Shown: positions 26,192 to 34,587 of the stretch, piece after piece
Layout: each line of letters opens with the position of its first letter
How positions within the stretch are numbered: position 1 is the stretch's first letter
Notes under the pieces: generated by a model
What the model was told of the DNA's origin: nothing
The model's input: the letters and a program-made list of their open reading frames with translations, nothing else
Databases searched by the model: none
Assembly: GCA_964455905.1 (NCBI GenBank)
Contig: CAYVYN010000007.1
Span: forward strand, 1-64,000
Direction: 5' to 3'
DNA: 64,000 nt
Origin: CAIJXB01 sp964455905
Lineage (GTDB): Bacteria; Chlamydiota; Chlamydiia; Chlamydiales; Rhabdochlamydiaceae
Position numbers and translations under genes: made by a program

Positions 26192-26566
26192 ATGGCTTCT
26201 CAACAACGAGTCGAAAGACTAAACTCTCTTCTTAAAGAGGTAATTTCCGAGGTAGTTAGAGATGATGTAAGAGATCCAAGACTTGGATCTCTTATTACAG
26301 TCACCTCTGTAAATATTACCAAAGATCTTCAGCATGCAAAAGTGTTAATCAGCGTTATCGGAACGCCTGAAGAAAAAAAGAAATCTCTAGATGCTCTTCA
26401 ATCAGCTTCTGGATTTATTGCCGTCAATGCATCTAAAAAAGTGGTTATGCGATATTTCCCCTCTCTTAGCTTTAAGCTTGACGACTCTGTAGATAAACAT
26501 ATGACTATTGAAACGATTTTAACAAAAATCCATAATGAACAAAAATCAAGACCCTCTACAGAATAA
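26192..26566 (+). CDS. rbfA: Ribosome-binding factor A
   Basis: A 124-residue KH-fold protein that helps mature the 30S subunit and the 16S 5' end. Key features are the N-terminal QQRVERLNSLLKEVISEVV, the DVRDPRLGSLITVTSVNITK stretch (about residues 27-46), and the KKVVMRYFPSLSFKLDDSVD region near the C-terminus. The ATG lies 10 bases after infB with no obvious SD, suggesting translational coupling. The gene overlaps truB by 32 bases. The order infB-rbfA-truB is widely conserved. Confidence 0.93.
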   Translation: MASQQRVERLNSLLKEVISEVVRDDVRDPRLGSLITVTSVNITKDLQHAKVLISVIGTPEEKKKSLDALQSASGFIAVNASKKVVMRYFPSLSFKLDDSVDKHMTIETILTKIHNEQKSRPSTE

Positions 26567-27272
26567 AACATCAGGTATTCTTCTTGTCAACAAGCCTAAA
26601 GGAAAAACGTCCTTTAGCCTTGTTGGTATGCTAAGAAAGCTTCTCAACGTACAAAAAATTGGACACGCTGGTACACTAGACCCTTTTGCTACAGGTGTCA
26701 TGGTTTTACTTATCGGAAAAGAGTGTACAAGACTCTCCGACAGGTTCTTAAACCAAGATAAGGAATATATTGCAACACTACAGCTAGGCTCTCGAACGGA
26801 CTCTTACGACTGCACTGGAATAGTAACAGCTACTTCTTCCTTGATCCCAGAAGAAAATCAAATCATTAAAGTCATAGAAAACTTTCAAGGGTGCATCAAA
26901 CAAACCCCTCCAATGTTTTCAGCTAAAAAAGTAAAAGGAAAAAAACTTTATGAGCTTGCTCGTAAAGGAATTGAAATAGAAAGAAAAGAGCAAGATGTCA
27001 CAGTGACCACTCAAATACTCCACTACGAGTATCCTCATCTAACCCTTCGTATTTCTTGTTCTAAAGGAACATACATTAGAAGTATGGCTGAAGATATTGG
27101 GCTTGCCTTAGGCTGTGGCGCGCATCTTTCCGATCTTTCTAGAACAAGATCAGGACCATTTCATTTAACAGAGTGTATCGACGGTAATTTACTTACTGAC
27201 CCCTCCTGCATTCCAACACTCAACCTTCTTTCTCCCTCAGAAATACCTTTTTTAGCTGCAGAAATACGCTAG
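26535..27272 (+). CDS. truB: tRNA pseudouridine(55) synthase
   Basis: Makes pseudouridine 55 in the T-loop of tRNAs. It has 245 residues, slightly short. The catalytic stretch is KIGHAGTLDPFATGVMVLLI (about residues 36-55), with the nucleophile Asp in TLDP. Other motifs are SGILLVNKPKGKTSFSL (N-terminus), KEYIATLQLGSRTDSYDCTG, QTPPMFSAKKVKGKKLYELAR and RISCSKGTYIRSMAEDIG. The C-terminal PUA domain is missing or reduced, since the protein ends about 60 residues after the catalytic core. It overlaps rbfA by 32 bases and ends the translation cluster. Confidence 0.95.
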   Translation: MNKNQDPLQNKTSGILLVNKPKGKTSFSLVGMLRKLLNVQKIGHAGTLDPFATGVMVLLIGKECTRLSDRFLNQDKEYIATLQLGSRTDSYDCTGIVTATSSLIPEENQIIKVIENFQGCIKQTPPMFSAKKVKGKKLYELARKGIEIERKEQDVTVTTQILHYEYPHLTLRISCSKGTYIRSMAEDIGLALGCGAHLSDLSRTRSGPFHLTECIDGNLLTDPSCIPTLNLLSPSEIPFLAAEIR

Positions 27273-27282
27273 AAGACGCCTC

Positions 27283-27306
27283 TTTCACCTATTAATAGAG
27301 GTGAAA
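27283..27306 (+). terminator. Hairpin after truB (weak terminator)
   Basis: A perfect 8-base-pair stem, TTTCACCT (27283-27290) with AGGTGAAA (27299-27306), 8-base loop, just after the truB stop. No U-tract follows directly (TAATCTACCCTTTT), so termination is only likely. Confidence 0.4.
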
Positions 27307-27431
27307 TAATCTACCCTTTTGGTTTTATTTTTAATTAATGAAATTGCAAAAAAAAGTTAAAAAAAACATCAATAAAACTAATGTGTATATTTTCTACTTT
27401 AGAAAAAACCTCTTTCTACTAGGCCTTTTTT

Positions 27432-28546
27432 ATGAATAGTCATAACAGAAAAAACATGATAAATGCCAATTTCACATGTAATCAAAACCTACTAAAAACC
27501 CGTTATTCTAGATACGACTATATCTCCCTCGAGCTAGAAAAATTGAATAACGAAAGCATCTCGGCTCTTATCGAACAAGGCTCTTTGCTAGATTCTGGAT
27601 GGGATCATCGCTAAAATTAGAAATAGAAGGGGTTCCAATATTTATAAAAAAAGCACCTCTAAATGAGTTAGAAGGCAGTCCCCAAAACACGAAATCAACG
27701 GAAAACGTGTTTAATATACCATTATACTATCAGTATGGCATTGGTTCTAGCGGTTTTAGCGCTTGGAGAGAGCTCTCAGCTCATATTATGACCACAAAAT
27801 GGGTTCTTTCCGGGGAAACCCAAAACATCCCCTTACTATACCATTGGCGTACTATCAATAACGAGAACTCAAACACCCCATTAGATGAGCAGCAGTTACA
27901 AAACCACGTTAAATACTGGAAAAACTCTTCTGCTATAGGAGAAAGGTTTAGAGCTAATCACAATGCCCCTGCTTTTCTTGTATTATTCATTGAATACATT
28001 CCAGACACGCTAGATACCTGGCTTGGCCAACAATTAACTAAAGAAGATGGCTCTATTGATAAAGCTATTGAAGTAGTCGAACGGAGCCTCAAAAGTACGG
28101 TCTCATTCATAAATACCAAAGGCTTACTGCACTTTGATGCGCATTTTCATAATATTTTAACAGATGGCAATCTCCTTTATTTTTCTGATTTTGGACTAGC
28201 AACCAGCTATCAATTTGCGCTTTCAAAAGAAGAGCTAGAATTCTTTCAAAACCATCAAAATTACGATCGTTGCTATGTGATAACGGCATTGACTTCCTGG
28301 ATCATTTCGAAGATGTTTGGGAAAGATCGTTTAGATGAAGTTTTAAATGCGTATGCCAATGGTAAAACTCAGACCGTATTACCAAAAGCATTAACGCCCT
28401 ACCTCTCATCAATCATAAAACGGTATGCTCACATCACCCTCAAAATGAATACATTTTTTAAAACACTCAAAGAGGAAAATAAACTAACTCGCTATCCAAC
28501 CGAAGAACTAGAACTACTTTGGATTGACGCTCACGTAAATTTTTGA
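27432..28546 (+). pseudogene. Kinase-like gene broken by a frameshift near 27600
   Basis: Two overlapping frames read as one protein. The first (27432-27614) gives NLLKTRYSRYDYISLELEKL and ends EQGSLLDSGWDHR. The second (27599-28546) continues SSLKLEIEGVPIFIKKAPL and includes YQYGIGSSGFSAWRELSAHI, LLYHWR, LLHFDAHFHNILTDG (catalytic-loop-like HxD and N) and YFSDFGLATSY (DFG). This fits, from memory, a bacterial 'protein kinase family' whose N-terminal glycine-rich loop is exactly where the frame breaks, around GGATGGGATC at 27597-27606. Joined, it would be about 370 residues. It is a pseudogene unless a sequencing error made the shift. The ATG at 27432 follows the truB hairpin; substrate unknown. 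Confidence 0.7.
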
Positions 28547-28693
28547 ATTAGGTATCTATCTAAACCTCTAGCTGCGTTTCATTGACAGCAGATTATTTAA
28601 TTTTTCACAAAATCCAGCAGGACTAAAAAAATTCTTTAAACAGAATTATAGGAGCTATTGAAAAAAAGGATTAATTTTAAAATTTCTATAGAA

Positions 28694-28724
28694 ACAAAAA
28701 AACCCCGGAAAAATCCGAGGTTTT
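28694..28724 (-). terminator. Rho-independent terminator of the rplM-rpsI operon
   Basis: On the minus strand AACCTCGGA and TCCGGGGTT form a 9-pair stem with one G-U, closed by a short T-rich loop and followed by a run of Ts. It sits 26 bases after the rpsI stop. Confidence 0.8.
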
Positions 28725-28749
28725 CTGAAAGAAAAAATCTGAAATAAAA

Positions 28750-29142
28750 CTATCTCTTAGAGAATTGGTATCTCTTACGAGCTCCAGCTCTTCCGTATTT
28801 TTTCCTTTCTCTTTTTCTAGAATCACGAGTAAGGTATCCTTGTTCTTTTAGGTCAGGTCTTCTTGAAAGATCTTCTCCTACGAGAGCTCTAGATATACCT
28901 AGTCTTGTAGCCACTACTTGGCCTTCAATCCCGCCACCTTTTACTCTAATGATAAGGTCATACTTTTCAGGAGACAAACGGCAGGTCTTAAAAGGAGATA
29001 AAACCACATCTCTTTGTAACGCGTTCAAAAAATATTCATTAAAATTCTTACCATTAATATCGATTTTGCCAGTACCTGGTCTAAGACGTACAGCAGAAAC
29101 GGCGGTTTTTCTTCTTCCAATCCCAATTTGTTCTTGTTGCAT
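28750..29142 (-). CDS. rpsI: 30S ribosomal protein S9
   Basis: A 130-residue S9 of the 30S head. Signatures are GIGRRKTAVSAVRLRPGTGK at the N-terminus, INGKNFNEYF, VKGGGIEGQVVATRLGISRA (about residues 70-89) and the basic C-terminal tail ending KKYGRAGARKRYQFSKR, which reaches the P-site tRNA. It lies 27 bases after rplM in the usual L13-S9 order and is followed by a strong terminator. Confidence 0.97.
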   Translation of the reverse strand: MQQEQIGIGRRKTAVSAVRLRPGTGKIDINGKNFNEYFLNALQRDVVLSPFKTCRLSPEKYDLIIRVKGGGIEGQVVATRLGISRALVGEDLSRRPDLKEQGYLTRDSRKRERKKYGRAGARKRYQFSKR

Positions 29143-29169
29143 AACTAATTACATTTCCATTAAAAAGGG

Positions 29170-29628
29170 TTAAATTTGAGCTGCAACAGGTTGTTGCGCT
29201 TGTAAATCATGCTGATCATCAGCAAATATGCGCAATTTTTTCATTTGCGCTTCACCTAAACGAGTCTTCGGCATCATTCCTTTTACCGCATGGCGGATAA
29301 TATAATCAGGCTTTCTAGACTGCATCACTCTATAAGGAATCTCTCTCATACCACTCATAGCACCAGTATGGTATCTATAAATTTTTTGAGCTTCTTTGTT
29401 TCCTGTTACTTTAATTTTTGAAGCGTTAATAATTACTACACCATCTCCAGTGTCTATATGAGATGTAAATGTAGGCTTATGCTTGCCTCTTAGGATTTTA
29501 GCAACTTCAGCAGAAAAACGACCTAACGTTTTCCCTGTAGCATCAAGCAAAAACCATTTTTGTGTGGCTTGAGCTTCTTCTTTTGTAAGAAGAATTGTTG
29601 TATTTAATTTTTTTTGTTGTTCAGTCAT
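29170..29628 (-). CDS. rplM: 50S ribosomal protein L13
   Basis: A 152-residue L13 of the 50S subunit. Motifs are KWFLLDATGKTLGRFSAEVA (about residues 25-44), LRGKHKPTFTSHIDTGDGVV, INASKIKVTGNK, and RHAVKGMMPKTRLGEAQMKK near the C-terminus. Its own promoter pair is visible 36 bases upstream. It is the first gene of a two-gene operon with rpsI and is divergent from miaB. In C. trachomatis the pair follows accC directly (recalled as CT125/CT126); here it has moved about 15 kb away. Confidence 0.97.
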   Translation of the reverse strand: MTEQQKKLNTTILLTKEEAQATQKWFLLDATGKTLGRFSAEVAKILRGKHKPTFTSHIDTGDGVVIINASKIKVTGNKEAQKIYRYHTGAMSGMREIPYRVMQSRKPDYIIRHAVKGMMPKTRLGEAQMKKLRIFADDQHDLQAQQPVAAQI

Positions 29629-29663
29629 GGGTTAAGCCCTAAAATTTACGATGAAAGAAACCT

Positions 29664-29692
29664 AGGATACTTTTTTCTCTCTTTTTTGCCAA
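29664..29692 (-). promoter_or_regulatory. Candidate promoter of rplM-rpsI
   Basis: On the minus strand TTGGCA (29692-29687) and TATCCT (29669-29664) are spaced by 17 bases. They match the sigma-70-type consensus at 5 of 6 and 4 of 6 positions, 35 bases before the rplM ATG. Confidence 0.55.
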
Positions 29693-29750
29693 TCTCTAAT
29701 TGGTTGAAAAAATTTTTTTAGAAAAAATCTTACTTACACGGGAAGTTTTC

Positions 29751-29779
29751 TTGCTAAAACAAGCCAAATCTTATACAAT
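29751..29779 (+). promoter_or_regulatory. Candidate promoter of miaB
   Basis: TTGCTA (29751-29756) and TACAAT (29774-29779) with a 17-base spacer, 30 bases before the miaB ATG. The matches are 4 of 6 and 5 of 6. Confidence 0.5.
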
Positions 29780-29809
29780 TTTCGTAAAAAAAGCTAAAGC
29801 AGGATCCCT

Positions 29810-31177
29810 ATGAGACAATTAGATACATTTTTTATTAGAACCTATGGCTGTCAAATGAACGAGCTTGACACAGAAATCATGGTAGGTCAACTAGAAAAAA
29901 GAGGCCTTACTCGCGTAGAGGAAGAAAAAGAGGCAGATCTTCTTATTTTTAACACGTGCTCTATTAGGGACCTAGCCGAAAGAAAAGTAATGGGAAAGCT
30001 TGGTCAACTTGGTCGTTCAAAGAAAAAAAGAGCAATTATTGGAGTCACAGGATGTATGGCTATGGCTAAAAAAGACTCTTTATTTCGTAAGCTCCCCCAC
30101 ATTGACTTCATACTTGGAACAAATAACATCACTGATTTAAATCAAGTTTTAGATGAGGTTTTAACATCTGGAAAACAAACCTGTAAAACAGATGACCAGT
30201 TCGAAGAAAACCTCGACTACCTAGTAGCAAAAAGAGATGATCCTGTTAAAGCATATGTTTCTATTATCCGTGGGTGTGATAAATTCTGCACATATTGCGT
30301 CGTTCCTTATACCAGAGGACAAGAAGTTTCAAGACCTCCAGAAAGTATTATCGAAGAATGCCAGTTGCTTGTAGATAAAGGATACAAAGAAATCACCTTA
30401 CTTGGACAAAACGTAAATAGCTACGGAAAAGACAAACCTGAATGGAACTGTCTATTTCATGATTTGCTCCACCGTCTTGATAAGATCAAAGGCTTAGAAA
30501 GAATTCGATTTATGACTAGCCATCCGGTAGATATTACTGTAGAGCTCATGGAAGCCATCAGAGACCTTCCCTCCCTTTGTGAATTTGTCCACTTTCCAAT
30601 CCAAGCAGGATCTAACCGTGTATTAAAAAAAATGCATAGGGTCTACACTAAAGAATCTTATCTAGAAAAAGTCGCCAAGTTACGAGAAATCGTTCCAAAC
30701 GTTTCTCTTGGAACTGATATTATTGTAGGTTTCCCTACAGAAACAGATGAAGAATTCGAAGAAACATATCAAATATTTAAAGAAATTAGGTACTCTGTAG
30801 CCTTTATATTCTCGTATAGTGCACGTAAAGGAACCCCTGCATTTCGTTGGAAAGACGATGTCCCTGAAGAAGTAAAACAAGAAAGACTTCAACGTCTTCT
30901 TGCCTTACATGCTGAAATCTGCGCAGAAGAACGACAAAAGATGCTTGGGACAGAAGTCGAGGTCTTAGTGGAAAGTTACAATGCAGAAAGTGGTCAACTT
31001 AAAGCTCGTACTAGATGCTGGAAAAACGTTATTTTTAACGGAACCTCTGATTTAGTCGGTTCCTTGCGAAAAGTAAAAATCCATAGCTATAGCCACCAAA
31101 CTCTTATTGCCGAGCTTGCCGCTGATTGCAGCATTCCTGAGTCTCTTCCTTTAATTACTGCTGGTTGTTGCTCATAA
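29810..31177 (+). CDS. miaB: tRNA 2-methylthio-N6-isopentenyladenosine synthase
   Basis: A radical-SAM methylthiotransferase that adds a methylthio group to i6A37 of tRNAs reading UNN codons. It has 455 residues. The UPF0004 domain has three cluster-binding Cys in YGCQMNELDTE, FNTCSIRD and GVTGCMAMAK. The radical-SAM Cys triad is in GCDKFCTYCVVPYTRG (about residues 155-170). The TRAM domain is at the C-terminus (about 370-440). AGGA precedes the ATG by 7 bases. Intact classic members need MiaA upstream in the pathway, which is not in this window. The gene ends in a bidirectional terminator shared with the convergent 1067-residue ORF. A paralogue (mtaB) lies at 44.5-45.7 kb. Confidence 0.95.
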   Translation: MRQLDTFFIRTYGCQMNELDTEIMVGQLEKRGLTRVEEEKEADLLIFNTCSIRDLAERKVMGKLGQLGRSKKKRAIIGVTGCMAMAKKDSLFRKLPHIDFILGTNNITDLNQVLDEVLTSGKQTCKTDDQFEENLDYLVAKRDDPVKAYVSIIRGCDKFCTYCVVPYTRGQEVSRPPESIIEECQLLVDKGYKEITLLGQNVNSYGKDKPEWNCLFHDLLHRLDKIKGLERIRFMTSHPVDITVELMEAIRDLPSLCEFVHFPIQAGSNRVLKKMHRVYTKESYLEKVAKLREIVPNVSLGTDIIVGFPTETDEEFEETYQIFKEIRYSVAFIFSYSARKGTPAFRWKDDVPEEVKQERLQRLLALHAEICAEERQKMLGTEVEVLVESYNAESGQLKARTRCWKNVIFNGTSDLVGSLRKVKIHSYSHQTLIAELAADCSIPESLPLITAGCCS

Positions 31178-31183
31178 CCTTAA

Positions 31184-31212
31184 AAAAAAGCCTAGAAATT
31201 CTAGGCTTTTTT
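31184..31212. terminator. Bidirectional terminator between miaB and the 1067-residue ORF
   Basis: AAAAAAGCCTAG and CTAGGCTTTTTT form a 12-pair stem around AAATT. It gives a U-tract in both directions, so it can end both convergent genes. The TAG stop of the minus-strand gene (31203-31201) lies inside the stem. Confidence 0.85.
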
Positions 31213-34200
31213 AGCACTTTCTACTAAAGCATTAAATACCGTTTTATACTTTTCTTCTAAGCTCATGCTTACTGCGTCTATCCAATCACTCACTGAAGGA
31301 TTTTTAGGAGATAGCAAAATAAGGCTAAGATCAAGAGCCCTTGCAGCTTTTACATCGCCCTTAGAAAATAGATATTTAGAAGTGCCATCCAATGCCTTAG
31401 CCATATAAGGAGAAGAAGAACCGTTAAAAAATTCTTCTATTTCAGTTCTTATCCCAGGTTTTTTAGAAAGTCCAGGCTCTTTTAAAACATTCATTAAAAC
31501 TTCTGTAGTTACGGCTAATTGATCTGACAAATACTTTTTGGCTAAATTTACCTCAAGTTCTGTTAGGCTTTGTTTTACCCCTTTTAGTAATCTATTTATT
31601 AGCTTTTGCGTAAGAACATCTAAAAAATACTTATCATCATCTACTCTATAATCTCTCGGTGGCAAGACCTTAGCTGCCTTCACCTCGTCTTGAATACTTT
31701 CTTTAACTTCTGGAGCGGAACTTTCTAAGTCTGGGTACTCTTCTTCTGGTAACATATCAGCTTGATCTATCGGATATAGTTTTTCGGAATCTAAAACCTC
31801 CGCTAACCCAATTAAAGCCTCCGCTTGATCTGGATAGTTTCGTGCAAAATTTACTACATTTTGCAAACGTCTGATTAATGCAATAAGTTCTTCGCTAGAT
31901 CTAAATGCGACAGGTTCTTCGCTAGATCCAAAAAAATCATTTATCTCACTCTTAGTTAAATTTTCTTTTTTTAAAATAGTCTCTAACGCCTTAGCTCCTT
32001 CTTTTAATTTTTTCAGCTCCACATAATTATTCGGATCAGGATTTCCTTTCCAAAGATCCGTTCTTAAAACAAAAACCTTAGAGACAATATCATCCGGAAA
32101 ATGAGTAACCATGGCTGAAACAAAGTTTCTTAACTCGTCATAAGGGGACGTTATATTTTCAGGAGAACTTACGATTGGAGGCAAGTCAAATTCTCCTTCA
32201 GAGAACCTCTCTAAAGGAGTCAAGTTATCTATCATATCCTGTACTACATGAACACATCGCTGCCAAACCAAAGAACCAAAAGCCCCAACAGCAGTAAGTA
32301 GCCCAGAAGGGACCACTTGCTGTCCTTTTTCAGAAGATATTGCACCAAGAATCTCTTGGTCTAAAGTAGGTTTTTTCCTCTCCGAATTAGCCTCCAAAAG
32401 ACGACGACGTTGATCATCCTCATCTAAGGCAGAAAAATAGATAACGTCATCAGAGGCAGAGATACCACCTACTCCTCGAGTGGAAGAAGTACTCTCATTA
32501 CTTAGAGAAACTGGTCCAGAGCCTTCCCTCTCAACTTCAGCGGGGGGGATCACCTCAGGTGAAACCTCCTCTTGGCTTCTTTGAAAAAAACTGGGAGAAA
32601 TTCTCTCCTCATTTCTTTCTTCTAAAGAAGTATCTATCGGCGGAGCTGAAAGAGGACTCTCTTCACTCTCTATCTCGGATTGAGTAGATGATTCCGCGCT
32701 TACTTTCCTTTCCTCTGAACTAGACAAAACTAAATCACTAATATTTAGTCTATTTGGATTTGCTAGCTCCCTTCGCCTTGCTTCCAAAGCCTCCCTTCCG
32801 TCCATCCCAGGTATTCCTAAAACTGTACAGGCACGCCGGATAATTCTACCTTTGTCTGTGCTTTCATCTATAGGGTTTAACATCAAACGACGAATCCATC
32901 CTTGTAAATTTGGCGGAAGGCGCCTTCTTTTAAACTCACTTTCTCTACCTGCGTTTTTAACAAGGGTCTCCAATTCCTCTTTACGATCAGAACCTCTTAA
33001 ATCTTCTTCTAAATACGAGCAAGCCTTAAGTAAAATATCTAAATCTACTAATTTTTGCTCTTCTTCTGTCAGCTCTATTTTTCCTTCTAAACCGCTTAAA
33101 GTTGATTGAAAAACCTCTCTACTTTCTAAGTTTTCCCATAGATCACTCTTTAAAGAAAGAAGAAAAAATGTTAAACTATTGGGATCAAAATCCGAAAAAA
33201 GAGCCTTCCCTTTTGCTACTAGAGCAGCTGGCGCCAATGCTTTTTTAGCAACAGGTATCGTATCCTCACGAACCTCTACAATCTGGTCATATTTAGAAGG
33301 TTCTTTATTAACTGGCAGCTTTCTCTCAAAAACTTCTTCGACAACCTGCTTTAAACTAGTATTTTCTTCTTGTATGGGAGGTAGTTCTCTAACAACAGCC
33401 GACTGAAAATCACCCCACTCAACCTCTTCAACAGGATTAGTCTTGCTGGCAGGTGGATTGGAAGGCAAGTTATGAGTTTTCTTTGGTAAAAGAGGTCCCC
33501 TATCACCATCATCTTGTTGCAGTAACAACTCATAAGAATAATCTTTGCTAGAAAAAGTATCTTTATCATCATCGCGTTCATCATCGCTATTAATCAATAA
33601 CTCATAAGGATATTCTTGTTTAAGAGGAATCTCTTCAGCTATTGGAACAGGGGTTTCTATATCTTCCAATCCACCAGAAGCAATACTTTGAGGAGAAGCT
33701 CTTAACCGATTAGCTTCATCCTCAAATTTCTCTTTTTTATCTTTTCCCTCGACTAAGTAGGCTTGCATTTCCCAGTGTTCTGGATTTTCCGGTTCTAAAA
33801 GGCATATGAGCTGGCTTATAGCAAAAGCTTCTTGCCTATTTCCACTTTCAAAACATTCAGCTAACATAGACTTCATCCAATCTACGGCTTCCTTGGATTT
33901 AGGATTCTCATTTATTCTCGATTTTAATCCTTCATCCTCTTGAGATAACCATCCCTCTAAAAGAGTAGTAGCTGTACGTATATTCATTTTTAGCTCGATT
34001 CTTCCTGCGTCTGCCGTATCACTCGGTTTTAAAAAGCACCGTAAAAACGGTCCTTCTTTTATGCTGTCAACTAAAGGGAGTATACTGCTTGTTAATGTCG
34101 TTGGCCCTTTTACAGGAACATCGCCTTCTATAAATGCCCGAAAACTTTTTCTTAATGATTCATACATTCGCATCGTATAATTTGTAACAGCAGAGCGTGC

Positions 34201-34404
34201 CGACTTCGACGATCCCGCTTTTTGCAAGTTAGATTCCATGACAGAATCAGCAGAAACACTCGAACAAGTAGAGGCTTCAGACTCTCCTTCAAAAGGATCA
34301 ACATCAGAAGATAACCCCATAGAGCTAATTGAAGTAGAAAAATCAGAGTGTCTATTTGGGTCAACTGGTATAAAACTTGAGTCAGGATCAACAGACGAGC
34401 TCAT
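31201..34404 (-). CDS. Large acidic Ser-rich protein, candidate secreted effector
   Basis: A 1067-residue protein with no signal peptide, no transmembrane segment and no family I recognise. The first 80 residues are Ser-rich (MSSSVDPDSSFIPVDPNRH and on). Residues about 185-215 (SGNRQEAFAISQLICLLEPE) and about 1010-1035 (SKGDVKAARALDLSLILLSP) resemble the helical repeat of the SycD/LcrH-type protein two genes upstream. Residues about 262-305 hold a duplicated YELL unit with acidic stretches, then DRGPLLP. Middle parts are low-complexity Glu/Ser/Pro and probably disordered. It is the last of three minus-strand genes. The type III substrate idea rests on the neighbouring chaperone-like gene and composition; it is inference. 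The coding frame ends inside the terminator stem. Confidence 0.8.
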   Translation of the reverse strand: MSSSVDPDSSFIPVDPNRHSDFSTSISSMGLSSDVDPFEGESEASTCSSVSADSVMESNLQKAGSSKSARSAVTNYTMRMYESLRKSFRAFIEGDVPVKGPTTLTSSILPLVDSIKEGPFLRCFLKPSDTADAGRIELKMNIRTATTLLEGWLSQEDEGLKSRINENPKSKEAVDWMKSMLAECFESGNRQEAFAISQLICLLEPENPEHWEMQAYLVEGKDKKEKFEDEANRLRASPQSIASGGLEDIETPVPIAEEIPLKQEYPYELLINSDDERDDDKDTFSSKDYSYELLLQQDDGDRGPLLPKKTHNLPSNPPASKTNPVEEVEWGDFQSAVVRELPPIQEENTSLKQVVEEVFERKLPVNKEPSKYDQIVEVREDTIPVAKKALAPAALVAKGKALFSDFDPNSLTFFLLSLKSDLWENLESREVFQSTLSGLEGKIELTEEEQKLVDLDILLKACSYLEEDLRGSDRKEELETLVKNAGRESEFKRRRLPPNLQGWIRRLMLNPIDESTDKGRIIRRACTVLGIPGMDGREALEARRRELANPNRLNISDLVLSSSEERKVSAESSTQSEIESEESPLSAPPIDTSLEERNEERISPSFFQRSQEEVSPEVIPPAEVEREGSGPVSLSNESTSSTRGVGGISASDDVIYFSALDEDDQRRRLLEANSERKKPTLDQEILGAISSEKGQQVVPSGLLTAVGAFGSLVWQRCVHVVQDMIDNLTPLERFSEGEFDLPPIVSSPENITSPYDELRNFVSAMVTHFPDDIVSKVFVLRTDLWKGNPDPNNYVELKKLKEGAKALETILKKENLTKSEINDFFGSSEEPVAFRSSEELIALIRRLQNVVNFARNYPDQAEALIGLAEVLDSEKLYPIDQADMLPEEEYPDLESSAPEVKESIQDEVKAAKVLPPRDYRVDDDKYFLDVLTQKLINRLLKGVKQSLTELEVNLAKKYLSDQLAVTTEVLMNVLKEPGLSKKPGIRTEIEEFFNGSSSPYMAKALDGTSKYLFSKGDVKAARALDLSLILLSPKNPSVSDWIDAVSMSLEEKYKTVFNALVESAKKA

Positions 34405-34587
34405 ATATTTCCCTTAAAATAAATTTAAACAATAAAAAATCAGTCAACTTTAATATCTCTCAACACATCCAAAGCGGCATGCAAACACTCATCTTTCCTG
34501 GTTAAAAAGCTTTCTTAAACCATGACTTATCAAAATTTGTACCTACCCTCTTATGCGGGCCTATATTGATCACCATCAATCACCTCT

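Noticed and set aside
32852..33584. Short frames on both strands within the 1067-residue gene
   Set aside because: Shadows of the long open frame, with no start signals of their own.
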